Notes: generated by a model from the letters alone, not told the origin. A stretch of DNA of 64,000 nt from an uncultured Rhizobium sp. (GCA_945952415.1 CAMFIF010000012.1:1-64000), one strand, 5' to 3'. Shown: positions 36,855 through 46,289, counted from the stretch's first letter. Numbers and translations are program-made.

Positions 36855-37634
36855 TCAACTTTCCTCTTCGGACCTGCGCAGTTCCTCGATACCACAGCGA
36901 TATAGTTCAATGTAGCGGTGCCCGAGAGCTGAAAACTCGGCTTCATTCTGGGTGATCCCAAGCGACTCACGCAAATGCTTCACACACGTCATTCCGGCGA
37001 GAGCCATGATGCTTACGGTGTCGAACATCTCGAAATCCGTCAGTGGCGGATCGATCTCCAGATGTACTCTGTCGGCAAGTTCCTGCGGATGGCGGCAAAG
37101 TGACGTCCACGTGACATGTTCGGCATCAGCCGAAATCTCGCGGTAGATATGATGGTATCTGGGGAAGTCACTGCCCTTTGAAAAATCCCCCAAATTGAGA
37201 CTTTGAGGCTTTGTCCCATCACCCATGACGAATTGCTGAAGACGCCGGTTCGACTCCTCGGTAAGGTTGGCGGCGATCTTCTGGAAAGCCTTTCCTCGTG
37301 AAACCCGGCTCGCCTTGTCATCGTCCAGCAGAATTTGCAAGTACTCCGGCCTGAAGCAGGCGGCTTCCATATGCATCGCACACTCAACAACCCCACGCAC
37401 GAGTATGCGAAACCCGAGCTGTTCGCCCTGCTGGAGAAGCGTGAGCGCCGAACGAAACAGCGTGAAAACCCGCGCCGCAATTGCCAGCATTGCGGATTGT
37501 CTTCGCGGATCATCGCCATACGGAGGATCGATCGCAGCTTTCTCGATGAATCCACGAGATAGATCGTTGAAAGCAACAAGCCATTCGATCCAGTCGGCTT
37601 CCGCTATTTGTTTTAGATCAGATCTTTCGCTCAT
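36855..37634 (-). CDS. DUF5677-like protein
   Basis: 259 residues, helical and soluble. The central RSALTLLQQGEQLGFRILVR/GVVECAMHMEAAC pattern resembles DUF5677, a HEPN-like helical family often found among defence genes. A candidate basic/His pair occurs in the YHHIYREISADAEHVTWTSL stretch. It is last in the minus-strand array but separated from the HEPN-like remnant by 121 bp, so it may be independently transcribed. No function claimed. Confidence 0.6.
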   Translation of the reverse strand: MSERSDLKQIAEADWIEWLVAFNDLSRGFIEKAAIDPPYGDDPRRQSAMLAIAARVFTLFRSALTLLQQGEQLGFRILVRGVVECAMHMEAACFRPEYLQILLDDDKASRVSRGKAFQKIAANLTEESNRRLQQFVMGDGTKPQSLNLGDFSKGSDFPRYHHIYREISADAEHVTWTSLCRHPQELADRVHLEIDPPLTDFEMFDTVSIMALAGMTCVKHLRESLGITQNEAEFSALGHRYIELYRCGIEELRRSEEES

Positions 37635-37755
37635 ACCTCTGTCCTGCTGCGTGGAGTGTCGTTACGGCCGCCCAAAGCTGGAGGTTTGGCGGCAACCGGC
37701 TTCAGCAACCGGACCGTATTCAGTTAGAAGGGCCGGCCTTTGCGGATCACAGCTT

Positions 37756-38295
37756 TCAGGCGTCCGGAATTCGAAGCGGCTCAACGTATTTGGCGACATC
37801 GGCTGGGCAAGGAAACTTCTGACTTAAAAAGCCAAGGACGGTCGCGCAAAGACCCAACGACCAGGCGCACCGTGCGGGCGTAAAGGCCGCCGCCTCGTCA
37901 CGCGGAACATCCTGGTTGTCGTCCTGAATGTGGACCTTTTTGCGGAACTTGCGTAGGGTATGCAGCTCGTCGTAGATGCCTGCCCCGAGTTCATTGAGCA
38001 GATCGTATTAGCGCATCACGTCGATGATGTTGTTGAGTTTGTCGATCTTTTTGCCTTCGATTTCGAGCCGGTCGGCTTCCGCAATGTTTGGCACACCTTC
38101 CCGATTGAAATTCTGCGCACGATAGATGATTTGGCCCAGAGCAGCCTCGAGAATGGCCCCAACCTGCACCACCACGAGCTTATTCAAGCCGCCGTCGCCA
38201 TTATGGTCACAAAGCGAGCGTAGAACGCCAGCGTTGTAAACTAGGTTATCCCCTACCTTGAAATCTCCAATGAAATTTGACGGTATTTCGACCAT
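37756..38295 (-). pseudogene. HEPN-like gene interrupted by an in-frame stop, downstream of ietS
   Basis: ATG 38293-38295 has GAGGAG upstream and reads MVEIPSNFIGDFKVGDNLVY to IDVMR, where TAA (38008-38010) stops it after 95 residues. The same frame then continues as coding-like sequence (YDLLNELGAGIYDELHTLRK, FRKKVHI...) to a stop at 37756, for a total of 179 codons. RKFRKKVH fits the R-x4-6-H motif of HEPN ribonucleases. A single change in the TAA would restore the protein. Alternatively the short product may be functional alone. Its position directly after ietS suggests a third gene of that locus. Confidence 0.55.
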
Positions 38296-38313
38296 AATGT
38301 CTGTTCTCCTCAA

Positions 38314-40845
38314 TTATGGAGCGGCTCGTTGCGCCGGACGCGGTTGAACGCGATTTCTCACCTGATCGTAAATCCTGAGCTCCCCAGGCATTTCTAGTGT
38401 AACCGCCAGACCGAAAGGAACCAATTCGTCAACGGCGCCGGCCGGATCGGGTTCTCTTTGAATTTTCAATCGCAAGCTCATACCGTCGGCGACGACCGCG
38501 GCTTGTTGCCCGCTCCACACCCGCGTAAAGACAGTCCCGCGATTGGTCTGGTTCCCATCCGGTTGCCATTGATCAGCGGAAACACCAAGACCCGCGATCT
38601 CGGCCGGATCGAGGATCTTCATCCTCACAGCACGGTAGGTTTTCCGACCGGGCACGACCGGTGTAAACCACGCCAATGTGGCAGACACGGAGTGGGCACG
38701 TGCCTGTCCGCCTATCGCCGCCGGTATCGGTACCAGTACATCGACGCTCCGCTCCCGCCCGAGCGAACCAACACACCAGAAGGTGGCGCGGTCCGCGGCA
38801 CATGCGACGGCATCGTCGCTGTCAAATACGCCATATCCGAGGAAGCGGCGAATGTTGTCTTTTTGACGCGGAGCCTGACCCTGGCCGAATGGCCCTAGTA
38901 GCTCTTTGACCAACCCGGCCGCTGCATTTGGCCAGCGCGCTGGGTGCACAAGCAGAGCCTTGATGAGGACGGCTCGCTGGGTATTGGTCAGCTGCAGAAA
39001 TTCCTGACCGTAGGCCACTTCCAAAGCATCGTGGATGCGGTGGGCTGTTCGGGAAGCAAGTGCCGTTGCCGCACTTGTCCCGTTTGTGAACCCTTCGGCA
39101 TTCTCGAGGCCGGGGTGTGGCGGTGCAGCAACTTTGAGGCCCGCTCCTCGACTTGCGCCCGCCGGCGCGACCGTTATGCTCTCGGCGCTGGCGACGACGC
39201 GAAGGTGTTCACGTGCGCCCGGCATAAGAATGTCCGGCTTGACGGAGCCTGCAAAGCCAGGCCCCAGGGCGCTGGACGGGTTCGCAATGTCAAGCTCGGA
39301 ATAGGGGTTGACGTTAACGCGTGCAAAGGCTCGCTCAGCCGTCGGCACCCAATCCAGGTTTCTGGCGCCGATGGTCAACCCATTGATCGTTTCGGACGGG
39401 GACAACAATCGACGGTCGGCGACGACTGCTGCAACCGCGTTGATCACGCCTCGCGCGCGCTTATCAGCATTGGCATCCTCGAACGCGACCCTGTTTGCGA
39501 AGGCCGCGACAGGGAATTGTGTCGTGATATTGCCGGCGCTGACGAGGAAAAGGATACCAAATTGGTATGCCAGCCTGTCGAGAAGTCTCGCCCAGGGCGA
39601 CAGCTGGCCATAAAATGGGCGCCGGACATTTCCGAGCGAAATATTGATGATGATGACATGCGGAGCCGAGGGTTGATTGCCCGCGCGCATACGGATGACA
39701 GCCTGATAGATCAAATCGATGATCAGCCTATCCGGCGGAAAGCGGTCGTTGTCACCGAGAACAGGAATGCAGTGCACCTGACGAGGCAGCGGCGGCTCCG
39801 GCTTGTTGCGATCCCCGTGAACAATGAGGGAGGCCATGGCCGAACCATGATAGCGTTGCGCGACAAGCGCGCCGGGCTCAAGCCCGAAATGATCTTCGAC
39901 GATCAAATGCGGTTGAAGTAGCGGGTGCCCCGCGACGGGGACACCATCGAGAAGCGCAAGAATCGGAGCGGCGGCGACAGGTCCCGGCGCAGGCGCGGGA
40001 GCAGCCGGCAACAGATCGTTGGTGTCAATTCCGGTGACGACACTCTGCGGGCGAATGTGCATGATCGGCTCGACACCGGCCAGGCTGCCCGGAGCCCGCT
40101 CCACGACCGTCCGAATTGCTGCCACTGGCAGTTCAGCAAGGATGGCGTGGTAAGCAATGTCATCCAGCCTGGCGCGGCTCAGAAGTCGACCACCACTCTG
40201 CCTGATCGCCTCCACGACCGTCGCTTCACTGATCGCACCTGCGTCGGGAGACCCACGAAACACCAGTTCGATTTCAAGAGGAACAAGCTCGTGGTCCGCC
40301 CGACCTTCGATCTCCTCAGCCAAGACATCCGCATCCAATCGCTGGACGCGATCGGCAGGTCCCCAAACACGAAGGTCGCGAAGACAGGCAAAGACGTCCC
40401 GCCATGGTGTAAAGCCCTGTGGCAACACTCGGCCCGCCACCCAGATTCGCCATAGCGACTCAATCTGCCGCAGTGCCCGCAAATCCGGCACGAGCAGGTA
40501 GGCGATGGGTGCCTTGTCCTCATCGCCTGGCAGCTCTTCCTCATCGATAAGTTCGAGACCCGGAACGTTTTTGATTGCGCGGGCAAACGCCGCAATGCTG
40601 CCCTTGACTTCGAATACCAGCAGTCGCTCGGGCGCTAGTGCCGCAGGATCGGTGTGTAGCGCGAGGCCCGCCGGGTCGCGCTGGAGAACGTCTGTCAGGC
40701 GTTGGAATTGCGGGCCGAAGCGCTGGCTCTGGTCAGCGGTCGAGTTTGGTTGAGGGCCGCGCACGACGGCTTGTCGGCCGGGCGCTCTTGGCTGCGGGTC
40801 GCTCGGATGCAGTCTCAGTATCGGCTTGGTCGGATCGCTCGCCAT
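38314..40845 (-). CDS. ietS: IetS-like subtilisin (S8) serine protease
   Basis: 843 residues. The S8 catalytic domain occupies the middle: Asp in ILALLDGVPVAGHPLL, His in AQRYHGSAMASLIVHG, and Ser in GFTNGTSAATALASR. The preceding about 280 residues are a family-specific N-terminal domain and the C-terminal about 200 residues are beta-rich. No signal peptide, so it is cytoplasmic. With the AAA ATPase upstream (113-bp overlap) it matches the IetAS pair, first described as a stability/incompatibility toxin-antitoxin on an Agrobacterium Ti plasmid and later as an anti-phage system. IetS is the toxic protease in that model. Confidence 0.85.
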   Translation of the reverse strand: MASDPTKPILRLHPSDPQPRAPGRQAVVRGPQPNSTADQSQRFGPQFQRLTDVLQRDPAGLALHTDPAALAPERLLVFEVKGSIAAFARAIKNVPGLELIDEEELPGDEDKAPIAYLLVPDLRALRQIESLWRIWVAGRVLPQGFTPWRDVFACLRDLRVWGPADRVQRLDADVLAEEIEGRADHELVPLEIELVFRGSPDAGAISEATVVEAIRQSGGRLLSRARLDDIAYHAILAELPVAAIRTVVERAPGSLAGVEPIMHIRPQSVVTGIDTNDLLPAAPAPAPGPVAAAPILALLDGVPVAGHPLLQPHLIVEDHFGLEPGALVAQRYHGSAMASLIVHGDRNKPEPPLPRQVHCIPVLGDNDRFPPDRLIIDLIYQAVIRMRAGNQPSAPHVIIINISLGNVRRPFYGQLSPWARLLDRLAYQFGILFLVSAGNITTQFPVAAFANRVAFEDANADKRARGVINAVAAVVADRRLLSPSETINGLTIGARNLDWVPTAERAFARVNVNPYSELDIANPSSALGPGFAGSVKPDILMPGAREHLRVVASAESITVAPAGASRGAGLKVAAPPHPGLENAEGFTNGTSAATALASRTAHRIHDALEVAYGQEFLQLTNTQRAVLIKALLVHPARWPNAAAGLVKELLGPFGQGQAPRQKDNIRRFLGYGVFDSDDAVACAADRATFWCVGSLGRERSVDVLVPIPAAIGGQARAHSVSATLAWFTPVVPGRKTYRAVRMKILDPAEIAGLGVSADQWQPDGNQTNRGTVFTRVWSGQQAAVVADGMSLRLKIQREPDPAGAVDELVPFGLAVTLEMPGELRIYDQVRNRVQPRPAQRAAP

Positions 40846-41821
40846 TCAAAACCTCGGGGCTAACTCTTGTTGCCCAGAGGTCCAGTTCTGAACGAAGTGC
40901 ATCGTCGATTGAAAGCTCCCCCAAGCCCAATATCTGTCGTCTTCGCACGTTTTGGCAGAAATCCAAAGCCTCTGCAAAACTTACGGTACCTAATTTTGCG
41001 GCGATCGATTTCGCCGCTGCCTTGGGCGCGTCAGGCCATTGCGAGATGATGCGATCAAGGAAAACCCCGATCCTCTGCCTGTCGGGGGCCGGGAAAGCCA
41101 GCCGCATCTGGAAGCGCCGCCAGACTGCCCGGTCTAGTAGCTCGGCATGGTTGGTCGCAGCGATCACAACGACGTAACTGGGAAGCTGGTCCAGCTGCAT
41201 CAGCAGGAACGAGACGACGCGCTTGATTTCGCCGGTTTCGTGGGTATCGCCGCGTTCCTTGCCGATCGAATCGAACTCGTCGAAGAACAGAACGCTCGGC
41301 CGTGTGCGGACATAGTCGAAGAGCTTACGCAGGCGCGCATTCGTTTCGCCCAGATAGCTTCCGATCAAGGCATCGTATCGGACGACGAAAAACGGCAACC
41401 CGAGCGCCTCCGCCACCGCCTCAGCGAATGAGGTCTTACCATTGCCGGGAGGCCCAGATAGCAGAACCCGATGGCGCGGCTCATAGCCATGAGCCCGCAA
41501 CACGTCGGCGCGCGTGTGTTCTTCGATGAGCTGACGGCCGCCCTGTTCCACTGGAAGGGGCAGCATCAGCTGGTTGAGCTGAAGGCGTGGCTCGAGCTCA
41601 AGTATCGTGTCTTTGCCGGAACCGGCAGGGCTGGAAGCTGCAGTCAGCGCCGGCGGCGTCACGGCGACAGTAGACAGAGCGCGCTCAAGTCGATCAGCGA
41701 CGATGTGGTGGTTTTGCGCCCGCTCTTCAGCGACCAGCGCTTCCGTTGCGGATTTCAGCATCGCCCGATCGCCGGACGCACCGGCGCGTACAAGAGAGAT
41801 GAGGAGATCGCTTCGGGCCAT
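40733..41821 (-). CDS. ietA: IetA-like AAA+ ATPase
   Basis: 362 residues from ATG 41819-41821; the frame opens 20 codons earlier, but the family begins at MARSDLLISLVRAG. Walker A LLSGPPGNGKTS, pore-loop-like LIGSYLGET, Walker B SVLFFDEFDSIG, sensor VIAATNHAELLDRAVWRRF with an arginine finger. FtsH/CDC48-like core with a short basic tail overlapping ietS. In IetAS the ATPase restrains or delivers substrates to the protease. Gene order and overlap support co-translation. Confidence 0.87.
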   Translation of the reverse strand: MARSDLLISLVRAGASGDRAMLKSATEALVAEERAQNHHIVADRLERALSTVAVTPPALTAASSPAGSGKDTILELEPRLQLNQLMLPLPVEQGGRQLIEEHTRADVLRAHGYEPRHRVLLSGPPGNGKTSFAEAVAEALGLPFFVVRYDALIGSYLGETNARLRKLFDYVRTRPSVLFFDEFDSIGKERGDTHETGEIKRVVSFLLMQLDQLPSYVVVIAATNHAELLDRAVWRRFQMRLAFPAPDRQRIGVFLDRIISQWPDAPKAAAKSIAAKLGTVSFAEALDFCQNVRRRQILGLGELSIDDALRSELDLWATRVSPEVLNGERSDQADTETASERPAAKSARPTSRRARPSTKLDR

Positions 41822-42007
41822 ATCGGTCGCGTTTCTGAAGGTTCTGGACTTAAACTCGCGGCAACGCGAATCGTAACTCAAATAGTTGAAAAAGTCTTCC
41901 CACGCCTACCGATCGCAGGCAGCAGAGCAGGTCTATACATGAAATTATGGCCAAGCCACTAGCGCAAGGAATCGCATTCTCCTGAAATTCTGGCAAACCG
42001 GGGCGGC

Positions 42008-43273
42008 TCAGTTCAGAGGCTCGAGCTGTTCGCCGAATCCCCGCCGAATCTCCACACAATCATCGCAAAGCCTGAGCGATGGGACGCCGGGCATGGCTTT
42101 CGCGGCGTTCGCAATCCGGTAATCCGTGATCGGTTCGTCGCCGCACGAAGAACAGACCATCGTGCTCTTCTCATTCTCGATCATAATACGGGCCAGAGCG
42201 CCCAAGCGCGGTTCGACGCGATCCACGATCGAAAACCACATCTCGGAATGCGGTTCGATGCGCTCCATATGCAGCTCGAGATCGGCGGGATAAGCCTTCA
42301 CCAACCAAGCCCGGGCGACCTCCCGACGAGCATGATCGTTGCTGACCAAAGTCTCGTAAAGCGCAATCAGCAACCGCCACGACTGACGTGGCGATACCCG
42401 GTGCCTTTGCCTATAGTGTTCAAGGTTGACGGCAAAACGGACGCCGCCGCGATGGGCCTCCTGGACTGTTCCGATGCAATAGGCCCGAAGATCCTGCTGG
42501 ATTTCCGGGCTCGTCATCGTCGCCATGACGGCGTGATCATACCGCCACGGATGCGTCTCGACTTCGTAGCGCCAGAGATCGAGATACCCTGAGCTTTGCA
42601 GAACACTTGCAATGCGACCGTCCCATTCCGGATGGTCGTTGATCATTCGATCAAGATCCTGAAAATTCTCGACCGTTGGATCGAGCGAACGGGCCGAATC
42701 AAGGACTTCGTTCTGGGCACGATGCGTCATCGCAATTGGATTTGGACGCCGGGCCATAGCCTCGATCTCGTCTTGCGGTACGACCTCAGTCTGCAACGCC
42801 AGCTCAACCAAGAGCGGACTGACGCGCAATTCTTCCGGCGAGCAGTAATCTTGGTCGCTCACGAGTTGGATACCGACGCTCTGATAGGCCCGAGCGACCA
42901 ACCTCGAGCAAAACAGGCGTTTGGTGCGAAGTTTAGGTCCTCCTGTAACCAAGGCCACTGCCTCAGGCAGCGAATAGCGTGTCCCCACCTCGGATCTGGC
43001 GTAATCGACCACCTGAGCGATTACGTGAGCCGGCAATGGGGTCTTCAGCCGAAAGGCAAAGACGGTTTCGTCGTCTTCAAAAAACTCGCGCTGAATGTTC
43101 CGCGCTTGGACGCCATCCATTGTCGAATCGATGAATGATCCCTGCTCAACGCAGATCATCGCATGAGAAACGATACCCATTGTCGCACGGCGAATGAACT
43201 TGCTCCCCTTCCCCGGTCGAGCAGTCAGAATAATGTCGCCAGGCAGCAGGCTCTCGATTTTGATCCGTCTCAA
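42008..43273 (-). CDS. Permuted NlpC/P60 (YiiX-like) cysteine peptidase with C-terminal zinc ribbon
   Basis: 421 residues from TTG 43271-43273 (AAAGGA upstream). Residues 1-160 match the circularly permuted papain-like fold: SLLPGDIILTARPGKGSKFI, His in GIVSHAMICVEQGSFID, YSLPEAV, and Cys in RLFCSRLVARAYQSVGI. After a helical middle domain comes a four-Cys zinc ribbon (MVCSSCGDEPITD...LRLCDDCVEI). No signal peptide or lipobox, so unlike envelope peptidases it should act inside the cell. It is transcribed toward ietA (186 bp) and from the GHKL-nuclease gene (85 bp), so it may be a working part of this defence cluster. Confidence 0.7.
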   Translation of the reverse strand: MRRIKIESLLPGDIILTARPGKGSKFIRRATMGIVSHAMICVEQGSFIDSTMDGVQARNIQREFFEDDETVFAFRLKTPLPAHVIAQVVDYARSEVGTRYSLPEAVALVTGGPKLRTKRLFCSRLVARAYQSVGIQLVSDQDYCSPEELRVSPLLVELALQTEVVPQDEIEAMARRPNPIAMTHRAQNEVLDSARSLDPTVENFQDLDRMINDHPEWDGRIASVLQSSGYLDLWRYEVETHPWRYDHAVMATMTSPEIQQDLRAYCIGTVQEAHRGGVRFAVNLEHYRQRHRVSPRQSWRLLIALYETLVSNDHARREVARAWLVKAYPADLELHMERIEPHSEMWFSIVDRVEPRLGALARIMIENEKSTMVCSSCGDEPITDYRIANAAKAMPGVPSLRLCDDCVEIRRGFGEQLEPLN

Positions 43274-43358
43274 AGAGGTTTCCTTTGGTGATCTAGTCGT
43301 CCGACGCCGTTCGGTACCCCGTCTGGCGGGAGAGCGGCGGAGCAAATAAAGCCCGGAC

Positions 43359-45350
43359 TCAGTTGCCAGGGTCGCCTTCGGTGTCGACCTTTTCTTTTCC
43401 GGCCTTGACGATGGATGTCTTCAGAACCGCGATCTTCTGTTCGATCTCCTCCGCCGAAACCTCGACGCGCAGTCGCTCCTGGATGAAATTGAGCCGACCT
43501 TCGCAGTCCCGAGCGATTTCGGCCCAGGTTTTCACCCAGACCTTGTGGTTCTCCTTTTCGAGGAAAAGACCAATTGGCCTGCCGGTCTGCGTGACACGGT
43601 CCTTGACGTAGTCATCGTATTCCGTCGTTACCAGGTAAAAGTTCCAGATGGTGGACGTCGTCGAGAAGTCAGGCTGTTGGATCAAGGCTCGGACGTAGTC
43701 CTCAAGCTGATCCAGTTCCTTCCGGGTGACCGTCAACGACGGCCGCTTCAACTCGATGAGGAGAAACTCGCGGTGGCCTGGATCTGCATGCGGCACCATC
43801 CGGCCCATGAAGGAATCTATGCGGCCAATCTTGCCGTCGGGCTTGCGGCCTTTACTATGGCGAGACCGGATCTTGCCAAGTTCCTCCGAAACGCGAGCCA
43901 TGATTTTCGTCAGACCCGATTCCTGCATCGTGAAATGGAAGTTTTCGCCGAAGATCCAGGTGTTCTCACCGACGAGGACATCGAGTTCGCCGCGCTCCTT
44001 GATGGTCGATCGGTGTTTCGGGTCGAAAACCATCTCGCGCAGCACCTGCAGCGTGACGACACGTTCGGCGATCAGGCTCGACGCCGATATGATATGAGAG
44101 AGCTGTGTCCTTTCCAGAAGATCCGAAAAATCGTCCTGCTTGTTCTTGGGAAGATTGAACACTGCCCTGAGGATGCGGGTCACCGATTCCGGATTGTGCG
44201 CCAGAGCTTCCTTCAGCAGTCCCAAGGTTATCTTCTTCAGTGCGTTTTCGGCTTTCTTGAAATCACGCGAATAGGATTGAACGGCGTGGGTCGCGATATC
44301 GAACACCTGTCGTTCGCGGCGCTCGATTTCATCTTTCGGATCACCCTCATAGGGATAAACGCCCGCTTCCTTCAACGACTGGATCAGTTCGCTCGATTTC
44401 TCGGCCTCACGGTCTCGGAAGTAGTCACCGACTTCATCGCGAATGTAGTCGACCACACGAGTGAAATCAGGATCGCCAAGACCGTCGAGCTCCAGCAGGT
44501 TGGCGTTGGCAATCTCCTGAAAGAAGGGCGAATAGGCGTAGACAGAGAACGAGTAGTCCGGCGCCGTAACATTTGCGGGGAGCGTCCCCAGGACCACCCC
44601 GGTTTCTCCGCCGAAATGAATGCGCCGGGCGGACACTTTTGACTTCCATTCAATGACCTTCAGAGAGAGGTCGCTGATAACGCGCGTTGCGCCGACAACC
44701 GACTTGGTCTTGAAGTCATGCGATCGCTCGATCGACGTCTTGGGGTCGACCGGCACGCCATCATAGAGGATTTCAATCCCCGGATACTGAAGCACGTAAG
44801 GTGCAAAGGTCGCATTGAAATCGGCGCTGGCTTGTTCGCCGGTCAGCCATTCAAAGCTTTCCTTGAGATTGCTCAGTTCGACCACGGTGCCGGTTTCTTT
44901 AGCCGGCACTTCGACGGGCTCCGAGACTGTCCCGGTGTGCAGCCTGTTCGAGTCGACGGAGATCGACAGCGAAAAGCGTTTGCCATCTGTCTCATACACC
45001 GTGTTCCAGTTCGCCTTTTGCGCGAGCGAAAAGAACTTGAGGCGGCCTTGCCCCTCCTTCCCGTGGATGGCCCGAGCGTTGACCTTTGTTTGCCGGGCCT
45101 GGCGTTTCCAGGATTCCCCGAGGCTCTCGAAATCATGCTCGGCACGATCTCTGGAAATCCCGAGCCCGTTGTCGGAAATAACAATGGACTGAACCCCGCC
45201 GAGGGGATTTCTCGGGAAATCGACCGAAACCCTTGTCGCATCCGCGTCCAAGGCATTCCAAACGAACTCGGCAACGGCCTTGACCGGGTCGCGCGTGCTG
45301 GCGACCTTCTCAAGATGATCATGCTTTGCCTTGAGCGTAATCGTCGACAT
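43359..45350 (-). CDS. GHKL ATPase fused to a Shedu-like PD-(D/E)xK nuclease
   Basis: 663 residues. N-terminal GHKL ATPase: N-box AVAEFVWNALDADA (E28, N32), SDNGLGIS (D60, G62), glycine box GKEGQGRLKFFSLA (96-109). The middle (about 180-440) is helical and may transduce ATP state. The C-terminus resembles the Shedu/DUF4263 nuclease: WIFGENF (E468), GRIDSF (D511), LLIELKRPS (E532, K534) followed by LDQLEDYVRAL. This combination is MutL/Hsp90-like gating on a nuclease and is a plausible anti-phage effector. Flanked by Abi_C upstream and the peptidase downstream on the same strand. Confidence 0.75.
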   Translation of the reverse strand: MSTITLKAKHDHLEKVASTRDPVKAVAEFVWNALDADATRVSVDFPRNPLGGVQSIVISDNGLGISRDRAEHDFESLGESWKRQARQTKVNARAIHGKEGQGRLKFFSLAQKANWNTVYETDGKRFSLSISVDSNRLHTGTVSEPVEVPAKETGTVVELSNLKESFEWLTGEQASADFNATFAPYVLQYPGIEILYDGVPVDPKTSIERSHDFKTKSVVGATRVISDLSLKVIEWKSKVSARRIHFGGETGVVLGTLPANVTAPDYSFSVYAYSPFFQEIANANLLELDGLGDPDFTRVVDYIRDEVGDYFRDREAEKSSELIQSLKEAGVYPYEGDPKDEIERRERQVFDIATHAVQSYSRDFKKAENALKKITLGLLKEALAHNPESVTRILRAVFNLPKNKQDDFSDLLERTQLSHIISASSLIAERVVTLQVLREMVFDPKHRSTIKERGELDVLVGENTWIFGENFHFTMQESGLTKIMARVSEELGKIRSRHSKGRKPDGKIGRIDSFMGRMVPHADPGHREFLLIELKRPSLTVTRKELDQLEDYVRALIQQPDFSTTSTIWNFYLVTTEYDDYVKDRVTQTGRPIGLFLEKENHKVWVKTWAEIARDCEGRLNFIQERLRVEVSAEEIEQKIAVLKTSIVKAGKEKVDTEGDPGN

Positions 45351-45491
45351 CGATCCCCCTTTGATTGAGAAATCACCAAGCAGACAAGCCGAGGGGCTGT
45401 CAATGACTGACTTTGCGGCCTCTGCGATCTGCCTATCTCAAAGTCCACGTAGACATGTTGATGCTGACGGCGTCGGATCCCACCGGTCCTA

Positions 45492-46289
45492 TCATCGGTC
45501 TGGGTCGTGCCAGATCTCCATAATAAAGGTCACGAGGGTATGTGCCGCATTGACGGCCAGGCGCGCTTCCGAGACCGAAATATTAGGCGGCGCGATTCCT
45601 CGTCCATGTGCCGAACCGATATGTGTCCGGAAGGCGCCGACGCCGTCGACGACCGATGCCAATCCCTGCAGCATCTTTCTCTGATCTTCAGCAAGCGTTG
45701 CGTCAGGGTTTAGGCCGAGATGGCTTTGCACCGTGCGCCACAAAGGCACGGCCGTCATTTTCGAAGGCAGCTCCAGCGCAAACGTTTCGATGTAGGTTTT
45801 GCAAAGGGCTTCGATGATCGCACACGCCGCCGTAATTGCGGCATGCGGATCGCCGACCAGCTGCTGATAGGCGCGCTCGAATTCGCGTTCCACCGACGCG
45901 AAATCGCCGCGCTTGAGGAGGTCGCTTAACCCCACCGCCACCGGCCCACTTCCCGCAAGGGTAATGCGTCCATTCGTCTGGTATGAAAGGCTGTTTTTCG
46001 CCAAAGCATCGCGAATTCGCTGCTGCCCCTTCTCGACGTCCTCGTTATACGCCTCAAGCTCCATGAAATCCTGGATCACCTCGCCGAGGACGTCCAAGGC
46101 GTCGATCCCCTCGTCCTCGTTACATCTCCTCAGCCAGGAAGCGCACTTCGATTCGCAATTGCCAGCTGGCGGCTCACCTGGTGCCCCGCTTTCCATGAAA
46201 AGCGTGTCGAGCTTACTGTGGCTGTAATAATGATGTCCGATGACCGATGCGGTTGCACCGATAACTGAGTTCGGAATCTGACGCCCCAT
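45492..46289 (-). CDS. Abortive-infection family protein (Abi_C domain)
   Basis: 265 residues from ATG 46287-46289 with a GGAGG ribosome site; the frame extends 15 codons further without support. The C-terminal half fits the Abi_C pattern: HAAITAACAIIEALCKTYIE, KMLQGLASVVDGVGAFRTHI, GSAHGRG and SEARLAVNAAHTLVTFIMEI. The N-terminal 90 residues are not recognised. Abi_C proteins are helical and are associated with phage exclusion. It is the first gene of the minus-strand array that continues through the GHKL-nuclease, 141 bp away. Confidence 0.75.
   Translation of the reverse strand: MGRQIPNSVIGATASVIGHHYYSHSKLDTLFMESGAPGEPPAGNCESKCASWLRRCNEDEGIDALDVLGEVIQDFMELEAYNEDVEKGQQRIRDALAKNSLSYQTNGRITLAGSGPVAVGLSDLLKRGDFASVEREFERAYQQLVGDPHAAITAACAIIEALCKTYIETFALELPSKMTAVPLWRTVQSHLGLNPDATLAEDQRKMLQGLASVVDGVGAFRTHIGSAHGRGIAPPNISVSEARLAVNAAHTLVTFIMEIWHDPDR

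Noticed and set aside
38008..38010. Programmed readthrough of the TAA in the HEPN-like gene
   Set aside because: TAA is not a selenocysteine or pyrrolysine codon and no readthrough context was seen; a point mutation is simpler.
38944..39921. 325-codon plus-strand frame opposite the subtilisin gene
   Set aside because: Antisense to the catalytic domain of IetS, and Arg/Cys-rich with no family features.
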